57,379 bases of DNA. Origin: Nocardia uniformis NBRC 13702. GTDB lineage: Bacteria; Actinomycetota; Actinomycetes; Mycobacteriales; Mycobacteriaceae. The stretch lies in assembly GCF_001613345.1 (NCBI RefSeq), contig NZ_BDCE01000025.1, forward strand, positions 1 through 57,379, read 5' to 3'. Of the stretch, positions 1 to 8,405 are shown one piece after another (the stretch's first letter is position 1; every line of letters starts with the position of its first letter). Under the pieces are notes generated by a model. That model was given only the letters and a program-made list of their open reading frames with translations, did not search any database and was not told the origin of the DNA. The position numbers and the translations under genes were made by a program.

Positions 1-14
1 CCAGCCTGGCAGCG

Positions 15-109
15 GACCGTTGTCCGATTCTCGAGACCAAGAACGAAGAAGCGAAAGAGACTTTCTTTATCTCTTATGTCTTGTTCTCGGGACGGGACAA
101 CGATCGGTC
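15..109. repeat. Nested imperfect inverted repeat (possible RNA hairpin)
   Basis: Three nested complementary arm pairs are visible. The outer arms are GACC-GTTGTCC (15-25) and GGACAAC-GATC-GGTC (95-109), which pair if GATC bulges out. The middle arms are CGAGACCAAGA (32-42) and TCTTGTTCTCG (79-89), with one mismatch. The inner arms are AAGAGA (55-60) and TCTCTT (70-75). The stretch is richer in A and T than its surroundings. It could be a terminator, a small RNA or the edge of a mobile element. No gene is seen between here and the stop of the minus-strand DUF222 gene at 299. Confidence 0.35.
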
Positions 110-298
110 AATGCTCAGGAACGTGAGAATCCGCGCCTGAGTGGGGGACTCAGGTCGGGGACGGCAGACGAGTCGACCACACTATCGGTTCATCTTCCTC
201 CGGCACCCAGCTGGAACCGCAGGCTCCGCTCCCAACCTGGCTACGTAGGCCCCGAGAACAGACACACCCACCCGCAATGTCCACCACAACCACGCCGA

Positions 299-1765
299 TC
301 AGACGGTCTGACTCCGCCGCCCGCGCAGCTGACGCGCCGCACGCGCATTACGCAACTGAATACGCGCCTGCGCCTGACCAAGAAGTTCACCCGTGTGATG
401 CAACGCATTCGTGCGCAGCAATCCAGCCGGGTCGACGTGAGCCGGAGCCCGCCACCCCGTGCGCCCGGGAAGAGGGGAATCATCGCCGAGTATCTCGGTC
501 TCCCACCCACTGGCCGTCCCGGTGATCAGCCCGTGACAGTGATCGCACACCAGGGTGAGATTGTCGATATCGGTCGGGCCGTTCTGCGCCCACCCGAGCA
601 CATGATGCATCTGGCACATTGTCGGCGGAGCGTCACACCCGGGCCGGGTACAGCCGCGGTCGAACGCAATGCGCCCCAACCGCTGCCACTTGGTCGCGAG
701 GCGCTCCCCATCACCCAGGTGGAGGGGTTTCCCCCGGTGGTCGAAGATCATCAGCAGCGGATGCGCGCCCTCGGCCAACCGCAATGCCTCGGTGACCGAC
801 ATCGTGCCACCGGATGCGGTGGTCGCGACTCCGGCCGCCTGCTCCACCTCCGCCAAGGTCATGGTCAGAATGACCGTCACCGGCAGGCCGCGGTGCTCAC
901 CGAGCTTCTCCGGACCACCCGCACGCAGAAAAGCCATCAACGCGTCGTAGTTCCGCTGCCCGGCATCACGGCGATCGCGTGACGCGGCGGCCTCCATGAG
1001 CTTCTTGTCGAAGGACTCGGCCGCGATGGCAGGGCTCTGCGGGTCGTCGGGATTGCACATGCCGGGCCGACCCCACTTGGCGAGAACGACATCGAGGAGG
1101 GCGCGCCCGGCCGGGTCGAGGGTCAGCGTGGCCTCGGACATGCCGTCCACGCCCTGCTTGCTCACGGTCAGGGTGCGGCGGCGGTGCCGGTCGGCGTCAT
1201 TGGTCAGGGTGCCATCGGGGTCGAGATAGCCCAGAACCATATGTCCGACCTGCCGGACCCCATCGGGCGTGCACGTGCGCGCGGCTTCGACGAGCTGGTC
1301 CTCGGCGGCTTCACGCCGGTCGTCAGGGGTGTCGGCGGGGACGCGATCCATCACGTTCATGATGACGCGGGCATGGTCGGCGGAGATCTCGCCGGTCGTC
1401 TGCGCATCAGCGGTGCGCGGCAGCCTCGGCGGCAACTCGACGCCGGTCGCGGACAGCAACCGCCCGAGCTGCCGTGCCGCGCGCAGTCGGGCCGAGGCGT
1501 CGGCCTTGGACAGGTTCAATGTCTCCCGCAGGAATCGGTGGGTGGTCTTGACTCCGACCGCCTCCCACAGCGACCGGTTGGCGGTTTCCACGACCTCGCG
1601 ATGTTGTACGACAGCAAGTTTCCGCATCCCGGTTTCGATCGCGCGCAATTGCTCGATAAACCGTGAATCCGACGATCGGGTAAAGGAGTATTCCAGTAGC
1701 CGATCAACCGCCGCGACAAAGTCGTCGACCGCATCCCGCTCCCGCGTTCCCTCACCTCGAGTCAT
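299..1765 (-). CDS. DUF222 / HNH endonuclease domain protein (13E12-type)
   Basis: This 488-residue protein has the layout of the actinobacterial DUF222 plus HNH family. The long helical N-terminal half carries the typical stretch around 'LNLSKADASARL' and 'GEISADHARVI'. A C-terminal HNH nuclease module at about residues 370-405 has two Cys pairs around a 'CQMHHV' core and ends 'NLTLVCDHCH'. HNH modules bind a metal and cut DNA; the cellular role of this family is unknown, and members are often multicopy and associated with mobile or repeated DNA (the 13E12 repeat proteins of mycobacteria). The metal-binding Cys and His residues are all present, so nothing suggests decay. It is transcribed alone and divergently from the phosphatase gene at 1975. 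Confidence 0.85.
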   Translation of the reverse strand: MTRGEGTRERDAVDDFVAAVDRLLEYSFTRSSDSRFIEQLRAIETGMRKLAVVQHREVVETANRSLWEAVGVKTTHRFLRETLNLSKADASARLRAARQLGRLLSATGVELPPRLPRTADAQTTGEISADHARVIMNVMDRVPADTPDDRREAAEDQLVEAARTCTPDGVRQVGHMVLGYLDPDGTLTNDADRHRRRTLTVSKQGVDGMSEATLTLDPAGRALLDVVLAKWGRPGMCNPDDPQSPAIAAESFDKKLMEAAASRDRRDAGQRNYDALMAFLRAGGPEKLGEHRGLPVTVILTMTLAEVEQAAGVATTASGGTMSVTEALRLAEGAHPLLMIFDHRGKPLHLGDGERLATKWQRLGRIAFDRGCTRPGCDAPPTMCQMHHVLGWAQNGPTDIDNLTLVCDHCHGLITGTASGWETEILGDDSPLPGRTGWRAPAHVDPAGLLRTNALHHTGELLGQAQARIQLRNARAARQLRGRRSQTV

Positions 1766-1974
1766 AACTCCATTTTATCGCGAATTCCATTGCAGCATAA
1801 GGCGATAACGCATCTGACCTGCATATCTTCAGATTCGATTTGTCCGTTTCCTGAATGTATTCGTCTCGAATTCTGTCCTGATACGGACGGCCCCGACGCA
1901 ACCACGCAATATTCTTTCAACTCTCTTCAGCCGCAGTTCACAATCCGTTGGGACAACTCCGGGAAGGTCCCCCC

Positions 1975-3537
1975 ATGGCCCCGAACCTCGGCTTCACCCG
2001 ACGCACGCTCCTACGCACCACCGCCCTAGGACTCGTCGCCACCCCCACCCTCGCCGCCTGCTCCTCGAGCAACACCCCGGCTCTCCTGACAGACCGCCCG
2101 AAACTTACCCACGGCGCGGCTGTGGGCGACCCCCGCACGGACGGCGCGCTGATCTGGGCTCGCTCGGACATCCCGGCCAAACTCATAGTCGAAACCGCGG
2201 CCACCGAATCCTTCAACGACCCAAAGCGATTCGAAGGCCCCCTACTCACCCCGGATACCGACGGCACCGGCCGCCTCCGTGTAGTCGGTCTGCCACCCGG
2301 CCAGCAGGTCCACTATCGCGTCACCCTCGAAGGCGATAACGGCGCGACCTCGGAACCCTTCACCGGAATCTTCCGAACCGCCCCCACGTCCGCGGCCGAT
2401 ATCAAGCTGCTCTGGTCCGGCGACGTGGTGGGCCAGGGCTACGGCAGCAACCCCGATCTCGGCGGTATGAAGATCTTCTCCGCCATGGCCGCTCGCGATC
2501 CGCATCTGTTCCTGCATTCGGGCGACTCCATCTACGCCGACAACCCGCTGCGGGAGTCGGTCACGCTTCCCGACGGCCGCGTCTGGCGCAATACCATCTC
2601 CGAGGCGAAATCCGCTGTCGCGCAGACCCTCGACCAATTCCGGGGCAACTACGCCTACAACCTGACCGACGAGAACTATCTCCGCTTCAATTCCTCGGTA
2701 GCGCAGCTGGTGCAGTGGGATGACCACGAGACGGTCAACAATTGGTCCCCGGGCAGTCTGGTGCCGGAATCCAAGGGGTACACCGAGCGCAATATGGATA
2801 TCCTCGCCACCCGGTCCTGGCAGGCGTTCCACGAGTGGATGCCGGTGGATCCCGCCGAAGCCGTGGACGGCCGCCTCTACCGCAAGATCTCCTACGGACC
2901 ACTGCTCGATGTCTTCGTTCTCGATATGCGCACCTACAAGGACACCAACGACGAGAACACCCGGGCCGACGGCCGCATCCTCGGCGCGGCCCAAACCCGG
3001 TGGCTCACCGAAGGTCTGCGTGACTCCAAGGCCACCTGGAAGATCGTCGCGAACGATCTGCCGCTGGGTCTGATCGTCAAGGACGGCGAGCAGAAGGATC
3101 GCACCGCCTACGAGGGTGTGGCCAACTCGGATCCGGGCGCGCCGTCGGGCCGGGAGATCGAGATTGCCACGGTGCTCTCATCCATCAAGGCCGACAAGGT
3201 GTCCGGCGTCGTGTGGTTGACAGCCGATGTGCATTACACGGCCGCCCACCACTATTCACCCGCCCGCGCCGCCTTCACCGATTTCGACGAGTTCTGGGAG
3301 TTCGTCTCGGGCCCCCTCAACGCCGGGGCGTTCGGCCCGAACGAGCTGGATGGAACCTTCGGACCGGAGGCGGTATTCGTGCACGCGCCGCCCACGCAGA
3401 ACACCTCCCCGCTCGACGGCGAGTTCCAGCATTTCGGCGAGGTCACCATCGACGGGCGCTCCCGTGAGCTCACCGTCAACCTCTGCGATGCGAGCGGGAA
3501 AATCCTGTTCACGCAACGGCTTTCTCCCGCCCGCTGA
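1975..3537 (+). CDS. PhoD-family alkaline phosphatase, Tat-exported lipoprotein
   Basis: The 520-residue protein belongs to the PhoD metallophosphatase family, which hydrolyses phosphate mono- or diesters outside the membrane. The N-terminus has a twin-arginine signal (TRRTLLRTT) followed by a hydrophobic stretch and a lipobox 'TLAAC', so the mature enzyme is probably lipid-anchored on the cell surface. Metal-site segments are visible: 'SGDSIYADN', 'QWDDHETVNN' and 'WLTADVHYTAAHH'. The ATG at 1975 is chosen because a GGGAAGG sequence lies 7 bases upstream; a TTG at 1948 would add nine residues. The upstream 200 bases are noticeably AT-richer than the genes. A GTTCAC at 1936 recalls a PHO-box unit, but the following repeat is poor, so PhoP control is only a guess. 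Confidence 0.88.
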   Translation: MAPNLGFTRRTLLRTTALGLVATPTLAACSSSNTPALLTDRPKLTHGAAVGDPRTDGALIWARSDIPAKLIVETAATESFNDPKRFEGPLLTPDTDGTGRLRVVGLPPGQQVHYRVTLEGDNGATSEPFTGIFRTAPTSAADIKLLWSGDVVGQGYGSNPDLGGMKIFSAMAARDPHLFLHSGDSIYADNPLRESVTLPDGRVWRNTISEAKSAVAQTLDQFRGNYAYNLTDENYLRFNSSVAQLVQWDDHETVNNWSPGSLVPESKGYTERNMDILATRSWQAFHEWMPVDPAEAVDGRLYRKISYGPLLDVFVLDMRTYKDTNDENTRADGRILGAAQTRWLTEGLRDSKATWKIVANDLPLGLIVKDGEQKDRTAYEGVANSDPGAPSGREIEIATVLSSIKADKVSGVVWLTADVHYTAAHHYSPARAAFTDFDEFWEFVSGPLNAGAFGPNELDGTFGPEAVFVHAPPTQNTSPLDGEFQHFGEVTIDGRSRELTVNLCDASGKILFTQRLSPAR

Positions 3538-3593
3538 TCGGCCACCGCGACAGGGGGACACAATCCGGCGGATCTGTGGTTAGCTGTAGCGCC

Positions 3594-4853
3594 ATGAGCA
3601 CGACCCTCACCACCCTCGGAGAAGAATTCCTGCCTCGCGATACCGCGGATGTGGTTCGCACGGTTCGGGATTCGCGCGCCACGACAAAACCGCTGATCAT
3701 CCGGGGTGGCGAGCTGCCGGAAGACGATTTGGCGCTGCCGGAGCAGGGCGCGGTGCTGTCCATGCGACAAATGAACCGCGTCCAGGTTGTCGACGCCGAT
3801 GCCCGAACCGTGCGGGTGCAGGCGGGGGCGCGGCTGTCGGATATCGACCGCACCCTCGGCGCGCACGGGCTCGGGCTGCCGATTGTCGGCGACCACCGCG
3901 AAATCACCGCGGGCGGATTCGCGGCGGTGGGCGGGCTGAGTTCGGCCTCGCACCGGTTCGGCATGTTCAGCGACAATGTCGTCGAACTCGAATACGTCGA
4001 CCAGGACGGACGTTTCGGCACCTGCGGGCGCACCCACAATGTCGAGCGGTTCCGCCGCATAGTCGGTGGTGGCGGGCGTACCGGCATTATCACCGCGCTC
4101 ACCCTCCAGGTGCGGGAGGTCGACAAGGATCGCACCTGGCTCACCACCGACGCCCATCGGTTCCTCGACTTCGACACCTTTGTCGAGCAGTCGGTGCATG
4201 AGATTCAGCGTCCGGGCGATGCCGTGCTCCAGGTCGGCCGCTGGGTGGATACCGCGCCGCTGCGGGTGTCGCGGCCGGTCGGCACCGGCCAGGTCAAATT
4301 GGGCACCATGCGATTCGGCCAGTGGTCGAGCCTGCACCCCACCACCCCCACCGGCTCGCTGCGAGCCCGCCGTGAGGTCGGTGCGCGGGCCCGAAAATCC
4401 CTGGGCGCCATCGCCTCTTCGGCGGGCGGCCGCGCCGGTATGCCCGTGCGCTACGCCGCCGCGGGTGCGCTCATGTTCGCTCCGAAGGTGCTGACGCTGC
4501 GCGATGCCGAGTTCCTGGCCGATACCGTCATCAGCTCCTCGGAGCGCGGACCGGCCTATCGCATATCGGTTTTCGCCCCGATGTCGACCTATACGCGGGT
4601 CTTCCACGGCCTGCACGACCTCTTCAACGGCCACCGCGAACGCACCGGCGCATTCACCGTCATCTCCGCTATGACCTATGGCGTGCGCTCCCCCTACCTG
4701 CGCGAACTCGACGGCGAGGACCACGGGTTCATCACCTTCACCTGCCGCCTGCGCCCGGCCGCACTGCCCTCGGAAATGTTGCGGGACATTGTTTCCGGAA
4801 TCGACGAGATCTGCGTCGCCGAACGCGCCCGGCGTTATGACCCCACCGATTAG
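3594..4853 (+). CDS. FAD-binding (PCMH-type) oxidoreductase
   Basis: This 419-residue protein carries an N-terminal FAD-binding type 4 (PCMH) domain. Recognisable segments are 'QAGARLSDIDRTL', 'REITAGGFAAVGGLSSASHRFG' (quoted in part) and 'IVGGGGRTGIITALTLQV', which match the pyrophosphate- and flavin-binding core of this family. The C-terminal half has no clear substrate domain that I recognise. The ATG at 3594 is used; the frame is open upstream to a GTG at 3576, but there is no better ribosome site. The substrate is unknown. The next gene, 124 bases downstream, is an atypical short-chain dehydrogenase. A FAD oxidase followed by an SDR recalls the DprE1/DprE2 arrangement, but neither protein looks like those enzymes, so no shared pathway is claimed. 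Confidence 0.8.
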   Translation: MSTTLTTLGEEFLPRDTADVVRTVRDSRATTKPLIIRGGELPEDDLALPEQGAVLSMRQMNRVQVVDADARTVRVQAGARLSDIDRTLGAHGLGLPIVGDHREITAGGFAAVGGLSSASHRFGMFSDNVVELEYVDQDGRFGTCGRTHNVERFRRIVGGGGRTGIITALTLQVREVDKDRTWLTTDAHRFLDFDTFVEQSVHEIQRPGDAVLQVGRWVDTAPLRVSRPVGTGQVKLGTMRFGQWSSLHPTTPTGSLRARREVGARARKSLGAIASSAGGRAGMPVRYAAAGALMFAPKVLTLRDAEFLADTVISSSERGPAYRISVFAPMSTYTRVFHGLHDLFNGHRERTGAFTVISAMTYGVRSPYLRELDGEDHGFITFTCRLRPAALPSEMLRDIVSGIDEICVAERARRYDPTD

Positions 4854-4865
4854 AATGTGTTCCGC

Positions 4866-4904
4866 CGCACCCCCAGCTATCAGGTAGCAGACCTGAGGGG
4901 TGCG
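4866..4904 (+). terminator. Two-step hairpin between oxidoreductase and SDR genes
   Basis: An 8-bp outer stem (CGCACCCC at 4866-4873 with GGGGTGCG at 4897-4904) encloses a perfect 6-bp inner stem (TCAGGT / ACCTGA) with the loop AGCAG and a six-base bulge on the 5' side. No T-run follows, as is common for actinobacterial terminators. It could instead be a structured leader for the SDR gene 74 bases downstream. Confidence 0.5.
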
Positions 4905-4977
4905 ACCGGTATCGACACTGTCGGCGGGGTGTCGGTGCATGGTTCAGCTCGTTGACCAGATGAAGGTTGCCTGACCC

Positions 4978-5790
4978 ATGAACGAATTCCGCCATGAGCG
5001 CCGCCGCGCCGTCACCTCCACCACCGAGACCATTGCAGGTAAACGGATCGTCATCACCGACGCCTGCTCCGATATCGGCCGTGCCACCGCCCGACTACTA
5101 GCCCTGCAGGGGGCCGAAGTCCTGCTGGTGGCGCGCCGCGGGGACCTGCTGGTCTCCGACTGCAACTCCATCGTCCAGGCCGGGGGCCTCGCCCGCTGGC
5201 ACCGCTGCGATATCGCCGCCCTCGGCGACGTGGATCAACTCGTCGAATGGGTGACCACCGAATTCGACCGGGTCGATGTCCTGGTCAATAATGCGGGCCG
5301 ACCACTGCGGCGCCCGGTTCTCCAGTCGCTGGACAAGTTTCGCGACTATCAGCGCATGATGGCCACCAACTATTTCGGCCCGCTGCGCCTCACCCTCGGC
5401 CTGATTCCCGCCATGCTCGCGGGCGGCTCCGGCCATGTGGTCAATGTGGGCCCGTGGAGCCTCGCCACCGGTGCCGCCCCGAATTTCGCGTCCTATGCCA
5501 GCTCACAGGCCGCGTGGACCACCTTCGGCGAATGCGCCGACGCCGAACTGTCCGAACGCGGTATCAGTGTCACCTCGGTGCAGTATCCGGCCTTCCGCGT
5601 GGGCTCCGACGCCGACACCTTCGACGCCGAGCATCCGATCTCCGTCCCGGCCGAAGCCGCCCGCTGGATCGACAACGCCATTCGCACCCGCCCCAACCGG
5701 GTGGAACCCCGTTTCTCCCGCACCCTGCGCGGGCTCGCGGGTGTCGCGCCCCGTTCCACCAGCCGGTTGATGCACGCCTTCGGCATGTAG
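4978..5790 (+). CDS. Short-chain dehydrogenase/reductase family protein with degenerate active site
   Basis: The 270-residue protein has the SDR Rossmann fold: an NNAG motif at residues 104-107, a 'TNYFG' helix and the usual C-terminal pattern. Key positions are changed. The cofactor loop TGxxxGIG reads TDACSDIG (27-34). The catalytic YxxxK reads Y173-A-S-S-Q177, so the essential lysine is glutamine. The catalytic serine region reads 'NVGPWS' instead of the usual 'NVSS'. By family knowledge, loss of this lysine normally abolishes or changes oxidoreductase chemistry, so it may be a non-catalytic or repurposed member. ATG 4978 is used; GTG codons a few residues in are alternatives. It converges on the secreted-protein gene, with a strong bidirectional terminator between them. 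Confidence 0.8.
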   Translation: MNEFRHERRRAVTSTTETIAGKRIVITDACSDIGRATARLLALQGAEVLLVARRGDLLVSDCNSIVQAGGLARWHRCDIAALGDVDQLVEWVTTEFDRVDVLVNNAGRPLRRPVLQSLDKFRDYQRMMATNYFGPLRLTLGLIPAMLAGGSGHVVNVGPWSLATGAAPNFASYASSQAAWTTFGECADAELSERGISVTSVQYPAFRVGSDADTFDAEHPISVPAEAARWIDNAIRTRPNRVEPRFSRTLRGLAGVAPRSTSRLMHAFGM

Positions 5791-5816
5791 CGCCTTCGAT
5801 AGCACCGGATGAGGGG

Positions 5817-5847
5817 AAGGCGGGGTGCTCCCGGAGCACCCCGCCTT
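5817..5847. terminator. Bidirectional terminator hairpin
   Basis: A perfect stem of about 14 bp (AAGGCGGGGTGCTC at 5817-5830 with its complement at 5834-5847) has a three-base loop and is flanked by A's on one side and T's on the other. It sits between the converging SDR gene and the secreted-protein gene, so it can serve both. Confidence 0.88.
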
Positions 5848-5874
5848 TCATATCGAGATCAGCGCCCTACCGGC

Positions 5875-6402
5875 TCACGTGAATTGCGCACCCGTGACCG
5901 GCATTCCGACATTCTTCAGCGGCCCGTCGACGCAGGTCGTCACGGTGCCACCGGCCTTCTCGATCGGTCCGGTGGTGATGACCACCGTGCCCCCCTTACC
6001 CGGCCCCTCCACGATGTTCAGCGTATTCGTCGCCGGAGCCGCGTACCCGTTCAGCGTGAACGGACCGGTGACCCGGCTCGTCTCGCCTCCGCCCCAGTGG
6101 AACTGCGCGTCCATATCACCCTTGACGCCCAGGCAGCTCGCCTCGCCGACGAAATCGGTCGACCAGCCGACCTCCTTGGTCGGGGTGCCCTGGCAGGTGT
6201 GCAGATCACCGTCGAGGCGCGCCTCCACCTCCGTGGGCTCCAATGAGATGGGGGTGGACGACATGAACTGCACATGCCCACCCTCGCAGGAGCCGGTAAT
6301 CGAACCCGCTTGCGCCGTACCGAGACTCATACCGGTCGTCGCGATACCGATGAACAGCGCACCAAGGGCTGGCAGCGCCAGCGTGGAATTACGAAGCTTC
6401 AT
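5875..6402 (-). CDS. Secreted hypothetical protein
   Basis: This 175-residue protein begins with a clear Sec signal peptide: a positively charged start (MKLRN), a hydrophobic core, and a likely cleavage after 'GTAQA'. The mature part of about 145 residues contains four Cys residues (in 'GSCEGG', 'HTCQGT', 'ASCLGV' and 'TTCVDG'), which could form two disulphides in the exported protein. Regular alternating hydrophobic stretches suggest an all-beta domain. It resembles the many small secreted hypothetical proteins of Nocardia; I do not recognise a named family. It is separated from ctaF by a terminator at 6451-6483, so it is probably transcribed alone. Confidence 0.7.
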   Translation of the reverse strand: MKLRNSTLALPALGALFIGIATTGMSLGTAQAGSITGSCEGGHVQFMSSTPISLEPTEVEARLDGDLHTCQGTPTKEVGWSTDFVGEASCLGVKGDMDAQFHWGGGETSRVTGPFTLNGYAAPATNTLNIVEGPGKGGTVVITTGPIEKAGGTVTTCVDGPLKNVGMPVTGAQFT

Positions 6403-6450
6403 CCCGCCCTTTCCTCGTTGATCGTTCGAATGACAGCTGACGGTAACGCA

Positions 6451-6483
6451 AAGCGCCCCATCCGGAGACCGGATGGGGCGCTT
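6451..6483. terminator. Terminator downstream of ctaF
   Basis: A perfect 15-bp stem (AAGCGCCCCATCCGG / CCGGATGGGGCGCTT) with a three-base loop lies 38 bases beyond the ctaF stop codon. Read on the minus strand it ends in CTT followed by TGCG. It would stop ctaC-ctaF transcripts before the secreted-protein gene. Confidence 0.85.
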
Positions 6484-6521
6484 ACGGTGCAGTTCAGAGC
6501 GTTATGAGCCCTTTGCCCGAC

Positions 6522-6938
6522 TCAGTGCTTCTCGGGGCCGAGGTGGTACTCGAAGACCAGACCAGCGGAGGCGATGAGGATCGCCACCACACCGACCGCG
6601 ATCAGCCACAGCTGGAAGAACGCGAACCCGAGGGCGGTGACCGAACCCGCCGCGGCGAGGGTAATGGGCCAGAACGAACCGGGCGAGAAGAAGCCCAGGT
6701 CGCCCGCACCATCGGCGATCTCGGCGTCCTCGAAGTCCTCGGGACGCAGATCCAGGCGGCGGGCCACGAACCGGAAGTAGGTGCCCACGATCAGCGACAG
6801 ACCCGCCGACAGCACGATGGCGGTGGTGCCCGCCCACTCGATGCCGGTGCGCGACTGGGCCGTGAAGTACCCGTACGTGATGCCCACGAGCACGAAGAAG
6901 ATCGTGATCAGTTCGAAGATGCGAGCTTCGACCTTCAT
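6522..6938 (-). CDS. ctaF: Cytochrome c oxidase subunit IV (actinobacterial type)
   Basis: The 138-residue membrane protein has four hydrophobic segments arranged as two pairs (residues about 8-27 and 35-57, then 89-108 and 110-132). It matches the short actinobacterial cytochrome c oxidase polypeptide IV, a structural subunit of the aa3 oxidase in the bc1-aa3 respiratory supercomplex. The loop between the pairs holds '[19 protein letters not shown]', typical of CtaF. It lies 13 bases after ctaC on the same strand and is surely co-transcribed. The order ctaF-ctaC divergent from asnB is conserved in mycobacteria (Rv2199c-Rv2200c-Rv2201), which supports the naming. Confidence 0.92.
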   Translation of the reverse strand: MKVEARIFELITIFFVLVGITYGYFTAQSRTGIEWAGTTAIVLSAGLSLIVGTYFRFVARRLDLRPEDFEDAEIADGAGDLGFFSPGSFWPITLAAAGSVTALGFAFFQLWLIAVGVVAILIASAGLVFEYHLGPEKH

Positions 6939-6951
6939 GTCAGTTCAGTCC

Positions 6952-8055
6952 TCACTTGGCGGCTTCGGTGAGGCCCTCACCACGGGCCGACCGATCGGTG
7001 TTGAAGGGCTTGGTGGTCACTGCGACCGGCGACTCGCCGATATCGGCCAGCGCCTCGGCGTTGGTCTTACCCGCCTCGCGTGCCTTCAGATACTTCTCGA
7101 AGTTCTCCGGCGTCACCGCCCGGACCTCGAAGTTCATCATCGAGTGGAAGGTGCCGCACATTTCCGCGCAGCGGCCGACGAACGCGCCTTCCTTCTCGAT
7201 CTCGGAGATCTGGAAGACGTTATCGGAGTTGTTCGCCTTCGGGTTCGGCATAACGTCCCGCTTGAACAGGAACTCCGGCACCCAGAAGGCGTGGATCACG
7301 TCGGCCGCGGCCAGCTGGAACTCGATGACCTTGCCGGTCGGCAACACCAGCACCGGAATCTCTTCCGAGGTGCCGACGGTCTCCACCTTGTCGTAGTTCA
7401 GGTAGGAGATGTCATTGGACGGCAGGCCGTTGTTCGGGCACGGCTGCGCGTGGCCCTCTTCGTTCTTACGCTCGAGGCACTCCTTCTGAATGGAGGCGTT
7501 CATCCCCTGGCGCTCTTGATCGACGCCGTCCCACTGCAGACCGCCGTCCTTGAAGTCGATCTTCTGGTAACCGAACTTCCAGTTCCACTGGAAAGCGGTC
7601 ACGTCGACGACGACATCGGGATTGTCGACCTTCTCGTGCACGTAGTTCTGCACCACCACGGTGAAGTAGAACAGCACCGCGATGATCACGAACGGGATCG
7701 CCGTGTAGGTCAGCTCCAGCGGCACGTTGTAGCCGGTCTGGCGCGGGAACTCCGGGGAGTCCTTCTTCTTCCGGTGGAAGATGATGGTCCAGAAGGTCAG
7801 ACCCCACACCAGCACGCCCATCGCCAATGCGGCGACAACGGACCAAGTCCACAGCTCACGCATCTTGGTGGCCTGCGGCGTGACACCCGAGGGCCAGCCG
7901 AACCGGAGCCACGGGTTATCGATCGAGCAGCCGGAGACGAGCATCGCGGTCATCCCCAAGGACACCGCCAGCCCGGCCCGTCGAAGGATGCGGCCCTGCC
8001 GACCCTGGGCGGGTCGTGCCCCTATCGCTTCGCTCGTCTTGTGCGCCACGCTCAA
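6952..8055 (-). CDS. ctaC: Cytochrome c oxidase subunit II, lipoprotein
   Basis: The 367-residue protein is the CuA-bearing subunit of the terminal aa3 oxidase; it accepts electrons from the bc1 complex on the outer face of the membrane. An N-terminal export signal ends in the lipobox 'LVSGC'. Two transmembrane helices follow ('[20 protein letters not shown]' and '[15 protein letters not shown]'). The C-terminal cupredoxin domain contains the copper ligand motif C-x3-C-x3-H-x2-M ([12 protein letters not shown], about residues 294-305), plus the upstream His in '[11 protein letters not shown]'. All CuA ligands are present. An insert between the helices and the copper site ('[19 protein letters not shown]' region) is typical of actinobacterial CtaC. 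It is the first gene of the ctaC-ctaF operon. Confidence 0.95.
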   Translation of the reverse strand: MSVAHKTSEAIGARPAQGRQGRILRRAGLAVSLGMTAMLVSGCSIDNPWLRFGWPSGVTPQATKMRELWTWSVVAALAMGVLVWGLTFWTIIFHRKKKDSPEFPRQTGYNVPLELTYTAIPFVIIAVLFYFTVVVQNYVHEKVDNPDVVVDVTAFQWNWKFGYQKIDFKDGGLQWDGVDQERQGMNASIQKECLERKNEEGHAQPCPNNGLPSNDISYLNYDKVETVGTSEEIPVLVLPTGKVIEFQLAAADVIHAFWVPEFLFKRDVMPNPKANNSDNVFQISEIEKEGAFVGRCAEMCGTFHSMMNFEVRAVTPENFEKYLKAREAGKTNAEALADIGESPVAVTTKPFNTDRSARGEGLTEAAK

Positions 8056-8130
8056 CGCCTTCCTGGTCGTCTATTCGACACGGCGTCGCCCGGACACCCT
8101 TCCGCCGGACGACACATATTCAGCACGTTT

Positions 8131-8198
8131 GGGAGCTCCCACGGGAATCGCGCAACGCACGGCGAACCCCGGGAGTTCCCGAGTACTACGCAGCGTAG
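8131..8198. promoter_or_regulatory. Palindrome cluster in the ctaC-asnB divergent region
   Basis: The 350-base gap between ctaC and asnB (8056-8405) has no gene. It holds GGGAGCTCCC at 8131-8140 (a perfect palindrome), GGGAGTTCCC at 8171-8180 (near-palindrome, exactly 40 bases further), and CTACG-CAG-CGTAG at 8186-8198 (perfect inverted repeat). The 40-base spacing equals about four helical turns. These look like binding sites for a regulator of one or both units; which regulator is unknown. Confidence 0.45.
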
Positions 8199-8405
8199 AC
8201 CAAACCGGTGGTCGCATTGTGACGGGGTCGCATTCGACACTCCGACAGGAACGTTGCGATCGGCGTGCGACCCGGCGACCAGTGTTTACAGCCTCTCGCG
8301 GCGTGGGCGCGGCGCGTGCGGCATACTCGGACACTGAGTTTCGCTATCCCACCTCGGTCCCGGGGTGCGGTACCCCCCGACTCCCGAAGCGAGGTTTTCG
8401 TCGCA

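Noticed and set aside
1936..1957. PHO-box-like GTTCAC followed by a weak 11-base repeat before the phosphatase gene
   Set aside because: Only one unit fits; the second (GTTGGG) matches three bases, too little to claim PhoP control.
3252..4940. A 562-codon open frame on the minus strand across the phosphatase end and the FAD oxidoreductase
   Set aside because: It is antisense to two well-supported genes and has no domain or ribosome site.
3594..5790. Possible DprE1/DprE2 pair (FAD oxidase followed by SDR)
   Set aside because: The flavoenzyme lacks the DprE1-type C-terminal region and the SDR lacks the catalytic lysine; no arabinan genes are nearby.
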